Source: UBA3775 sp964584255 (GTDB lineage: Bacteria > Bacillota > Clostridia > Lachnospirales > Lachnospiraceae). Taken from it: 64,000 nt of DNA. Positions 34,677-42,357 of the stretch are shown piece after piece; position 1 is the stretch's first letter, and each line of letters begins with the position of its first letter. The stretch covers positions 186,001 to 250,000 of the forward strand of contig CAZOZM010000001.1 in the NCBI GenBank assembly GCA_964584255.1, given 5' to 3'. The translations under genes were made by a program, and so were the position numbers. The notes beneath the pieces were generated by a model. The model saw only the letters and a program-made list of their open reading frames with translations, was not told where the DNA came from and did no database searches.

Positions 34677-35981
34677 TTACTGTGGTAACTTACCAATTGT
34701 AATTGCAACAATCTTTAAAGCTGAACCACGGTCAGCAATACCAAAGAAGTCACAGTAATCCTGCCAATTTTCAGGAGCACCTGCATCAAGGAACTTCTGA
34801 TTTACATATTCATAAGTATACTGGCAAATTGTAGCTGATTCATTAATCATTGAACCATCGATGAACTTGTTGTTTCCTTCGTCATCCTGTTCTACATCAT
34901 ATCCTACGTCAATGATTGTGCTGTGTCCCCAACCTGAACCATCATCTGCAAGAGTGTTACCCTCTTCATCTGATGCAGGCCAGTTCTGAGCTCTGATATA
35001 TGGGAACCACTGATACATATTATCTGTGCTTGAAGCAACATCAGCATCTGTAAGTGAGTAGTAAATTGTAAGTACATCACCTTCACCGAATGCAGCACCA
35101 AGGTCATCTGTAAGAGATGGGTATGAATCATTTGCCTGGAATGCAAAGGCACATGATTCTGATGGCCACCAGCCACCACCTGTTACTTCGTTTGGAGTAA
35201 GAACAGCAATTTCTTCTTCAGGCTTTACAACTGTACCTGACCAATCGAATGAACCTACACCGTCAACTGCAAATTCAATGCTCTTATCAAGAGCAATTGG
35301 ATTGCCTGATGCATCATAGCAGATGATATTGTCGATATAGATTGATGAAGGTGTTGCTCCTGTATCCTGGAGATCACCGATTGTAAGATAGTTTGAAGCA
35401 CCTGCTACAAGTGGGCTTGATGAAATATCAATTTCAATTGTCTTACATGCAGCATCTGCTTTGTAAATTGAGAAATTCTGTGATACAGATGTGTTTGTCT
35501 CACCTGTGTATACAATAAGATTTCCTGAAAGAGCTGCGAAATCACTTCCTGATGGAGTGATACCGATATCAACAGAAATCTTTGCACAATCTGCAACCTT
35601 GTCACCAAGAAGTCCTACAACGTCAACAGCAAGACCTGTACCACTTCCGTTGTTTGGTCTTGTCATGTAAAGAACCTTTGAACCAAGCTGATCTGAAATA
35701 GACATTTCAGCATCTGCATCCTTTGTCCAATCTGAATCATTAACTGTTGCGAATGTATATGCACCATCCTCAAAATCAACGATGCTTCCGGCATCTACTG
35801 AACTGTGATCTGCCGCAGCACTCTTAAGGCCGTTATCATCTCCGTCCTGTTTTCCTGCCTCTGTTGGAGCTGATGTTGGCTTTGTTTCACTGCTTGAAGA
35901 TGAACTGTCACTTCCGCATGCAACCAAAGAACCAACCATTGCTGCTGAAAGGCCAAGAGCAACTAATTTTTTCTTTAACAT
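34677..35981 (-). CDS. Surface lipoprotein made of putative carbohydrate-binding domains
   Basis: A 434-residue lipoprotein: signal peptide with lipobox LVAC (Cys22), a Ser/Thr-rich linker to about 60, then two beta-rich domains. The first (about 62-220) begins SIVDFEDGAYTF and has the VGLLGDKVADCAKISVDIG and SIYIDNIICYD strands of CBM-type jelly rolls. The second (about 240-434) starts TPNEVTGGGWWPSES and is Trp-rich. No catalytic domain or hydrolase motif is visible. It likely holds glycan at the surface for the neighbouring binding protein. The family was not recognised with certainty; CBM27-like folds are possible. The start has AGGAGG. Confidence 0.7.
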   Translation of the reverse strand: MLKKKLVALGLSAAMVGSLVACGSDSSSSSSETKPTSAPTEAGKQDGDDNGLKSAAADHSSVDAGSIVDFEDGAYTFATVNDSDWTKDADAEMSISDQLGSKVLYMTRPNNGSGTGLAVDVVGLLGDKVADCAKISVDIGITPSGSDFAALSGNLIVYTGETNTSVSQNFSIYKADAACKTIEIDISSSPLVAGASNYLTIGDLQDTGATPSSIYIDNIICYDASGNPIALDKSIEFAVDGVGSFDWSGTVVKPEEEIAVLTPNEVTGGGWWPSESCAFAFQANDSYPSLTDDLGAAFGEGDVLTIYYSLTDADVASSTDNMYQWFPYIRAQNWPASDEEGNTLADDGSGWGHSTIIDVGYDVEQDDEGNNKFIDGSMINESATICQYTYEYVNQKFLDAGAPENWQDYCDFFGIADRGSALKIVAITIGKLPQ

Positions 35982-36020
35982 AAGTTTCCTCCTTTTTTGA
36001 GTCTTGCTCATAAAAATTGT

Positions 36021-36036
36021 ACAGGATATGTCCTGT
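36021..36036. promoter_or_regulatory. Palindromic operator candidate downstream of the promoter
   Basis: ACAGGA-TATG-TCCTGT, perfect 6-bp arms, centred about 13 bases after the expected transcription start of the lipoprotein/binding-protein operon. That is a common position for a repressor. It could equally act as a small 5' UTR hairpin. Confidence 0.4.
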
Positions 36037-36047
36037 TTGCTTTCCCT

Positions 36048-36076
36048 ATTATAACTGAAATGAACAATAAAATCAA
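36048..36076 (-). promoter_or_regulatory. Promoter of the CBM-lipoprotein/binding-protein operon
   Basis: -35 TTGATT (36071-36076), 17-base spacer, -10 TATAAT (36048-36053) on the minus strand. The expected start is near 36041, leaving a 60-base leader to the ATG at 35981. Confidence 0.75.
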
Positions 36077-36098
36077 CATATCAGATGCTTTTTTTGTT

Positions 36099-36133
36099 GA
36101 TTTTTTCCAAAATGTAATAATTTGGAAAAAATC
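36099..36133. promoter_or_regulatory. Perfect 13-bp inverted repeat upstream of the -35
   Basis: Arms GATTTTTTCCAAA (36099-36111) and TTTGGAAAAAATC (36121-36133) around a 9-base spacer. It is centred about 75 bases upstream of the expected start. The position fits an activator or upstream repressor site of a dimeric protein; no matching regulator gene is in the window. Confidence 0.5.
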
Positions 36134-36268
36134 GTATAATAATTGTATGATTCTATCCAAAAATCACTTTTTTGTATTGAAACATTTAATTTGACTGTCA
36201 TTGAAAAATGTCTGCCCTGTTCTTTTTTAAAGCTGCATAAAATCTTCTAACTTCCTTCCCTAAATATC

Positions 36269-36418
36269 CAATGCAGAACACTCCGAGGTCATCTCCTTGA
36301 AACTTTTAATACCAAAACTCCCTGATGTCATCTTCTTTAAATTTCAACACAGAACACTCTAATGTCATCTTTTCAAAACTTCATTGCAGGACACTCTGGT
36401 TTCATATCCTTAAAATTA
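36269..36418. repeat. Degenerate tandem repeat, about four 37-39-base units
   Basis: Units share the framework CAGAACACTC...GTCATCT..TTNAAANTT. The GTCATCT-like anchor occurs at 36288, 36327, 36364 and 36401 (last one diverged), giving steps of 39, 37 and 37. It is non-coding and AT-rich, with no spacer/repeat alternation, so it is not a CRISPR. Confidence 0.6.
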
Positions 36419-36503
36419 CAATTCAAACCCTTTCTAAAGTTCCATAACACATAACCGGAAATTTTATCTCCGTATTTTCCGACGTTCGGTTATTGATATA
36501 AAA

Positions 36504-36533
36504 AAGCACTTCTGCTCAAAAGCAGAAGTGCTT
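36504..36533 (-). terminator. Terminator of the nine-gene transporter operon
   Basis: Perfect 13-bp arms AAGCACTTCTGCT / AGCAGAAGTGCTT with loop CAAA, 6 bases past the last permease stop, followed on the minus strand by TTTTTATAT. Confidence 0.92.
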
Positions 36534-36538
36534 ATAAA

Positions 36539-37525
36539 TTAGCCTACGATACCGCTTCGTTCTACACCTTCTACGAAATATCTCTGTAAGAAAACGTAAA
36601 TAAGAAGAACAGGTAAAATATCAAGAACTATTGCAGCATATAAATATAACTGCGTAATAGTTGGTGAATTAAGCTGATATACACTGGCCACCTGTTCATA
36701 TACAGATGAAATCTTCATTGAGATCCAGTTTGAAACCTGGAAAAGCTTTGAGAAAAAGAAATCATTGTACTGCCAAACAAGTGAGAAAACAGTAACCGTA
36801 ATTACTGAAGGCATTGCGTTAATAAGCATGATTCTGAAATATGTATAGTATGAACCTGCACCGTCAACGAATGCTGCTTCCTCAATTTCCTTAGGTAATC
36901 CTCTGAAGAACTGGTTGAATATATAAATATATATACCTGAATTAAGACCGCATCCAAAAATACTAAGAATGTACATTGGCTTAATGGACTGCATCAGATT
37001 CAAACTTGAACCTGTAATGAGATTAATAAGGCCAAAAATATCAAACTCTCTGAATGAAATGTATAATGGAAGCATGATGGCATGTGATGGAATAACAATC
37101 ATTAATACAACGCATGCAAAAAGTACTTTCTTTAATGGGAAATCAAATCTGGCAAAACCATATCCGACCATTGAGCAGATAAATACCTGTATTCCTGTCA
37201 AAATGACATCATGAAGAAGTGTAAGTCCAATAGTACTCCAATACTTCATAACGGAAATAACCGCATTATACTTTTCTACTGTAGGATCCTGAGCAATTAC
37301 ATAAACCATAGGATCGGTTGCATCTGCATCCGAGAAAAACGAATTCGATACAATTTCAATCAGTGGACTAAGTATTACATAAGATATACCTATCAATACC
37401 AATGTTCTGAAAAGAGAAAGAATAATGCTCTTTATTGTTTTCTTTATTCTGAGCTTTTCGTTTGCATACTGCTGGTCTTCTTTGCGAAGTCTTCTTGTCT
37501 CAGAATCCAATGCGATAAATTTCAT
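36539..37525 (-). CDS. Carbohydrate ABC transporter permease (MalG-like), second pair
   Basis: A 328-residue CUT1-type permease with six predicted transmembrane segments. The EAA loop that docks the ATPase is EEAAFVDGAGSYYTYFRIML followed by INAMP. It has a longer cytosolic N-terminus than usual (about 35 residues before the first segment), and the first outer loop is extended (SDADATDPMVYVIAQDPTVE). It is the last gene of the nine-gene operon, paired with the MalF-like gene at 37542. No ATPase is encoded nearby, so a shared MsmX/UgpC-type ATPase elsewhere is expected. Confidence 0.92.
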   Translation of the reverse strand: MKFIALDSETRRLRKEDQQYANEKLRIKKTIKSIILSLFRTLVLIGISYVILSPLIEIVSNSFFSDADATDPMVYVIAQDPTVEKYNAVISVMKYWSTIGLTLLHDVILTGIQVFICSMVGYGFARFDFPLKKVLFACVVLMIVIPSHAIMLPLYISFREFDIFGLINLITGSSLNLMQSIKPMYILSIFGCGLNSGIYIYIFNQFFRGLPKEIEEAAFVDGAGSYYTYFRIMLINAMPSVITVTVFSLVWQYNDFFFSKLFQVSNWISMKISSVYEQVASVYQLNSPTITQLYLYAAIVLDILPVLLIYVFLQRYFVEGVERSGIVG

Positions 37526-37541
37526 ATACTTTTCTCCTTTC

Positions 37542-38456
37542 CTAATTATAATAGAATGTCTTCTTCTGTATCAATGCTACAACCACAAAGAGCACAATAC
37601 ATACACAAAGCATACTTACAAGAGCCATTGCACTACCATAATCATAGTTGATATTTGAGAAGATCTCTGTATATGAGTAATCAACTATTTCACTTGATGC
37701 AAATGAATCTACAACGGTATATACGAGACATGTAATTACATGTGGCATAACCATTGGGAAAGTAACCTTCCAGAAAGTTTCATATGCTGTTGCACCCTCA
37801 ATTCTTGCAACCTCATAAAGAGATCCCGGAATTGACTGTAATGCAGCAATGAAGATAACTATCTGAATACCGGAACGGTCAACCACTTCCGATATACGTC
37901 CGACAGCAGCTACAACATAATCAATTATACCTGCCGGAAGACCGATATCCTTAAACAGCGCCACATAATAATCAAGGTTTACTGCTGATGAAGAAGCTTC
38001 CGTGATTGCAGCTGACTGTGAGGATATACCACCTACTGCCGCCTGTCTGGCAGCAGAAATGGCATCTGAAATTGCGTCACAACCCATGATAACAGGTATG
38101 AAGAATATTGCTCTGAATATTGTTCTTCCGATAAACTTCTGATTAAGCAACATTGACATAAGTAATGAGAATGTCAGAATAAGAGGAACGTCAATTACGA
38201 TATCCTTCATTGACACAATAAGTGTCTGGTTAAAATTTGCATCCTGAGTAAAAATATACTTCAGGTTTGTTAATCCATTGAACTCTGCGGTATATCCGGT
38301 AGAAGCACTTGTTGCAATTTCAGAAAATGAAAACTGAATTGTCATAAACAAGCTCTTTACATAGAATACACAGAATCCAATAAGCCATGGCAGAATGAAA
38401 GTGTAACCGGTGATGGCTCTTTTTCTTGCAAGTGTTAATCTTTTTTTCTTTTTCAT
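37542..38456 (-). CDS. Carbohydrate ABC transporter permease (MalF-like), second pair
   Basis: A 304-residue membrane protein with the EAA motif YEVARIEGATAYETFWKVTF. An unusual insert between the third and fourth membrane segments (about residues 135-195) is Ala/Ser-rich: ISAARQAAVGGISSQSAAIT and following. The start follows GGAGGTGGCATGAA, 14 bases after the DUF5696 gene. The insertion is intact and in frame and is absent from the first MalF-like protein of the operon, marking the two pairs as different in substrate or partner. Confidence 0.92.
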   Translation of the reverse strand: MKKKKRLTLARKRAITGYTFILPWLIGFCVFYVKSLFMTIQFSFSEIATSASTGYTAEFNGLTNLKYIFTQDANFNQTLIVSMKDIVIDVPLILTFSLLMSMLLNQKFIGRTIFRAIFFIPVIMGCDAISDAISAARQAAVGGISSQSAAITEASSSAVNLDYYVALFKDIGLPAGIIDYVVAAVGRISEVVDRSGIQIVIFIAALQSIPGSLYEVARIEGATAYETFWKVTFPMVMPHVITCLVYTVVDSFASSEIVDYSYTEIFSNINYDYGSAMALVSMLCVCIVLFVVVALIQKKTFYYN

Positions 38457-38469
38457 TTCATGCCACCTC

Positions 38470-41400
38470 CTACTTTACTACGAAATTCTTTGCCGGAACC
38501 TTATATCCGTCAACAGTTACATCTGAATCCGAATAGTTAACGAATACAGTTAAGCCATTATCATATGTTACTTTTCTGACACGATTATCTGTTCCTTCGA
38601 TTATTTCATGAGAAATTATTGAAGAAGATGTAACCTTGCCAAGAACTGTATTTACTTCGTTATATATAGCCTTAGATTCATCAACCCAGTTTACATAATT
38701 TGTAGCATACTTATCATTGAGAGCCGTATACTTCATATCTGTAGATGGCTGATATGTGAATGTAAAGTGAGGGCTGGCACCATATTCAACACATTCAAGA
38801 ATATTCTCAACAGTTGTTGTATCTGCACTGAGATTTATTGCTTTTCCTGAGTAATTGATATATCCATGGATAACCATTTCATAGAAAGGTACCTCGGTAT
38901 CAACATACTTGTAGTTGTTATCACCGATTGGCGCATTGATAATGTCATCTGCATAAGCAAATGTGTATGCAAGAGCAGCATTAAGCATTACATTTTTGCT
39001 CTGTTCTGAACTCTTTGCAAGCATTGCTTCAATAATCTCTTTTGAATGTTCTCTGTGAATTACCTTTGTTTTCTTCATATCTGAATAAACAACGGAACCG
39101 AGATCTCTGTAAGAAACACCTGACATTGATATATCTGACATTTCCTCGAGTGCTCCTTCTACATATCTTGGAAGATATTTTGAAGAAAGTACATCATAAA
39201 GATTTGAACGATAACCCATTGATGCCGCATTGGAATATGTATTAGGAGATGTCTTTCCATATGCAGCAATATAACCGTTACCGTAAACTCTTGCAGATTC
39301 AAGATTATAAATGAATTCTTCCGCTGAGAAGGTTACATGCTGAATAGCCATGTCTCCATAGACTTTTCCGCCTTTACTTTCAACAAGAGAGGTAAGATCC
39401 TCAAGATCACTCTTGCCGCCAAGTTTATGAATTACGGAGATATTATCAGGTGTTTCATGATAGTATCCGTCATTCATCCATCCCTGGTAATTTACAACAA
39501 TGTTATTTATGTTGTCATTGTAATAATTGTTAAGTATCTCTTCTGCCTGCTTGAATGTTGTCATCGGAATTACAGATTCATGTGTGATTCCGAGTGTCTG
39601 AACATCCCCCTTAACAGCACCGATTATATCAAGATATAATGCAGAATTTTCTTCATCCGTTGATTCGGATTTTACAAGTTCACCCTGTTCAACAAGATAA
39701 TCCCTGTAATAATTTGCCATTCCCGAGTAACCTGCGTCTTCTTCAGGAAGGAAACAGTAAAGCTGTGTAATCTGAGTATCAAAGATATCATCATTCCATA
39801 CAATAAAGGAATCTGTTGTAGACATTTTTACTTCTGTCTCAGCTCTGAGATAATATCTTGAGTAAACAGTATTGTAGTTTGTAAGTGATTCACCACTCTT
39901 ACATGTCTCATCATTCGCTGTCTGAACATGAATCTCTGCAAGTGATTCGCCTCTTGTAAGAATTACAAACATATCATTCATGTTTGAATGAAGTCCGTAA
40001 ACCGGAAGCTTTACACTTTCAGTTTCATGTACACGAATTTCTGAATCAAATAATACATCATCACTTCCGTAAACTCTTTCATTGTAATCGTTAACACCAT
40101 CACTGTTCTTACTGTTAAGATTGATTAATGATCCTGAACCGTTTGGAACAAGATAATAGCCGTTTACCGGAAGTTCTTCAATAGCTGCTTTGAACTTAAT
40201 CTGCTCAACAGCCTGTCCGTCCTGTCCGTAAGTAACAATGTTAATTACATAGTAAGAATCAATTTCTACGTCGAAGGAGTTCTTTCCGCTTGATGTTGAC
40301 CACTGATTGATTACTTCACCATCAAGGTTTCCATCTTCATCAGTAAGATCTTTTCCGAGTTCATCAACTCCTACTTTTTTAACAATAAAGGTTGCAAATG
40401 ATACATCTCCGGCAATACCGTTATCAACAGTTACGGTTGCTTTATCACCATCGACCTTTACTGTCATGTTTTCACTAATTTCCTGCTTTAACTGTGTCTG
40501 AACAGCCGGCTTGGTATCTTCTTTTTCTTCAGTACCTTCGCCATCAGCATCAGCACCGTCTGCTGTGCTGTCATCTGTTGTATTATCATCTGCCGCACTG
40601 TCATCTGCTGCATCTTTGTTATCATCTGCTTCAGTATCTTCCGAATCAGCATCTTCTGCAGGAGCTGTAACAGCTTCCGATTCAACTACATGATATTCAT
40701 ATACAACATAGTTTTCAGTTTCGTATGTATGATACTCTGCTCCGAAATAAGGAAGAACATCTACTGAAATCAATGAACCGCCACCGTTTTCTACAATGTG
40801 ATCCGTTGAGATGTTTACTTCAAGTTTATCATCTACAAGAGTATACTCAAGTGGAATTACAAAGCTTACAGGAAGATCAATTTCTGTTCCCGATTTTTCC
40901 ATCTCGTTAACATAATCCTGCTCTGTCCAACCGATTGCATCAAGTGCCTCCTGAAGAGACTTTAACTGTCTTTTCTTAACGCCGGCATTTCTTTCCTTGA
41001 ATCCGTCTTTCTTCTTTGAATCACCATAAACATTCTTAACTGACTTATAGTACTTGGTATCATTTTCTTCATCATATGCCTGAAGTTTTTCAAGAACATC
41101 CTCAAATGTTTCATTGGAGAAATATACAGGAACCGTTCCTTCAGCATTATCAAGTTTTCCGATTGTATAAATGACACGAATACCATTTTCAATTGCTTCT
41201 ACTTCATACTGCTTCTCAGCTTCCTTTTCTTCATCAGAAGACTTAATGGCTGTACAGAAAGAATATGAATCCATTGTTGCATCACTACTGTCACCTTTAG
41301 CTTTGTAGTAATTTACAATGATCTGTGATTTCATGTTATTAAGATATATACCTGAAGTATAATCATTAATATTGTTTTCTACTCCCTGAGGATTAGAATA

Positions 41401-41706
41401 AGTAAGCTTTCCTGTCTTTATTGAATAAACGGCAACTTCAGTTGTTTCCTCATTGTAATAAAGCTTCAGGGAATCATTTTTCGCTGCTAAAACATATCCT
41501 TCAGAAAGTTCCTCAGGTCTGTCAGAGTCTGAAGTTATAGGTTTAAATTCAGAACCTTCTTTGTATTCCGTACCCAGCATATACTGCTTATAATCATCAT
41601 AGAATGTATAATGAATAAGATAATATGCCAAATATGAAAGACCTATTACAGCTGCAGTAATCAAGCAGGAAAATACGATTTTTTTAGTAACACTAATTTT
41701 CTTCAT
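38470..41706 (-). CDS. DUF5696 family membrane-anchored extracellular protein
   Basis: A 1078-residue protein. An N-terminal basic stretch and one transmembrane segment (about 9-31) anchor a large extracytoplasmic part. Residues about 342-400 are an acidic Asp/Ala/Thr/Glu repeat-like linker (DDSAADDNTTDDSTADGADA). The region after about 690 looks like a (beta/alpha) barrel (NNIVVNYQGWMNDGYYHETP, DMAIQHVTFSAEEFIYNLES), as expected for DUF5696, which resembles glycoside hydrolases. A catalytic pair cannot be assigned. The start at 41706 has GGAGGACAAAG; the frame is open to 41775. It is embedded between YIP1 and permease genes, so a role in glycan capture or trimming at the transporter is inferred. 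Confidence 0.7.
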   Translation of the reverse strand: MKKISVTKKIVFSCLITAAVIGLSYLAYYLIHYTFYDDYKQYMLGTEYKEGSEFKPITSDSDRPEELSEGYVLAAKNDSLKLYYNEETTEVAVYSIKTGKLTYSNPQGVENNINDYTSGIYLNNMKSQIIVNYYKAKGDSSDATMDSYSFCTAIKSSDEEKEAEKQYEVEAIENGIRVIYTIGKLDNAEGTVPVYFSNETFEDVLEKLQAYDEENDTKYYKSVKNVYGDSKKKDGFKERNAGVKKRQLKSLQEALDAIGWTEQDYVNEMEKSGTEIDLPVSFVIPLEYTLVDDKLEVNISTDHIVENGGGSLISVDVLPYFGAEYHTYETENYVVYEYHVVESEAVTAPAEDADSEDTEADDNKDAADDSAADDNTTDDSTADGADADGEGTEEKEDTKPAVQTQLKQEISENMTVKVDGDKATVTVDNGIAGDVSFATFIVKKVGVDELGKDLTDEDGNLDGEVINQWSTSSGKNSFDVEIDSYYVINIVTYGQDGQAVEQIKFKAAIEELPVNGYYLVPNGSGSLINLNSKNSDGVNDYNERVYGSDDVLFDSEIRVHETESVKLPVYGLHSNMNDMFVILTRGESLAEIHVQTANDETCKSGESLTNYNTVYSRYYLRAETEVKMSTTDSFIVWNDDIFDTQITQLYCFLPEEDAGYSGMANYYRDYLVEQGELVKSESTDEENSALYLDIIGAVKGDVQTLGITHESVIPMTTFKQAEEILNNYYNDNINNIVVNYQGWMNDGYYHETPDNISVIHKLGGKSDLEDLTSLVESKGGKVYGDMAIQHVTFSAEEFIYNLESARVYGNGYIAAYGKTSPNTYSNAASMGYRSNLYDVLSSKYLPRYVEGALEEMSDISMSGVSYRDLGSVVYSDMKKTKVIHREHSKEIIEAMLAKSSEQSKNVMLNAALAYTFAYADDIINAPIGDNNYKYVDTEVPFYEMVIHGYINYSGKAINLSADTTTVENILECVEYGASPHFTFTYQPSTDMKYTALNDKYATNYVNWVDESKAIYNEVNTVLGKVTSSSIISHEIIEGTDNRVRKVTYDNGLTVFVNYSDSDVTVDGYKVPAKNFVVK

Positions 41707-41716
41707 CTTTGTCCTC

Positions 41717-42346
41717 CTACCTGAAATATAATTCTGTGTATATACTCTCGAAGAATGTAATAACCTGTCCGACAAGACTGTAAATCATCATTACAACGAA
41801 AATAATAACAAGCATTGCAAAGAAAGTAAGTACAATTGTAAGAAGCGTCTTCCCCAATGTATAATTGTGTACTGTCATTATTCCGATAAGCATTAATATG
41901 AGTGTGTAAGCCATTGCCACAGTCATAATGATTGTGTAAAATGCTTCTTCATTTTCTGCAACAAAATGTGAGAAAATTGTAGCCGGAATATAGCAGATTA
42001 TACATGGTGTCAGTGCATATCCAACAACAGTTAAAATATCTATCATTCTGCCTTCACCATTCATCAGACAGGTTACCGACCAGTTTGATACCGATAAAAG
42101 GAAGAATAAAACGAAGATACCTGTTATTTCACTAATTGTATCTACATCTCGCGGATTAACGTCACTTACTATAAAACTTGCTGAAAGTCGGTTAACCGTA
42201 TATGAAATAGCAAACAAAAGAACGAGCACAATTGATATTGCAACACTTCCTCTTTGTCTGTGTCTTACTTCATAAAAACCGTCAGCCGGATGGGTCATAC
42301 AGTAAAACACATATTTCCATTTTTCTTTAGAAATTAAATCTTTCAT
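41717..42346 (-). CDS. YIP1 family integral membrane protein
   Basis: A 209-residue protein with five predicted transmembrane segments; the core GEGRMIDILTVVGYALTPCI followed by ICYIPATIF is typical of the YIP1 domain. The first 40 residues are cytosolic (KEKWKYVFYCMTHPADGFYE). The function of bacterial YIP1 proteins is unknown. It is 11 bases from the NHL/TPR gene and 10 from DUF5696, suggesting a three-protein membrane module attached to the sugar transporter. Confidence 0.8.
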   Translation of the reverse strand: MKDLISKEKWKYVFYCMTHPADGFYEVRHRQRGSVAISIVLVLLFAISYTVNRLSASFIVSDVNPRDVDTISEITGIFVLFFLLSVSNWSVTCLMNGEGRMIDILTVVGYALTPCIICYIPATIFSHFVAENEEAFYTIIMTVAMAYTLILMLIGIMTVHNYTLGKTLLTIVLTFFAMLVIIFVVMMIYSLVGQVITFFESIYTELYFR

Positions 42347-42357
42347 ATGCCCTCCTA

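Larger units (their letters stand above)
35982..36538. other. Long regulatory intergenic region between two transport units
   Basis: This 557-base region has no gene. It contains, from left: a 16-base palindrome ACAGGATATGTCCTGT (36021-36036), a strong minus-strand promoter (36048-36076), a perfect 13-bp inverted repeat (36099-36133), a degenerate four-unit tandem repeat (about 36269-36418), and the terminator of the permease operon (36504-36533). Confidence 0.75.

Noticed and set aside
36269..36418. A CRISPR-like array.
   Set aside because: Units are degenerate and contiguous, with no conserved repeat separated by unique spacers and no cas genes in the window.
40500..40693. Serine-rich frame on the plus strand inside the DUF5696 gene.
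   Set aside because: It is the complement of the acidic low-complexity linker; no ribosome-binding site or domain.
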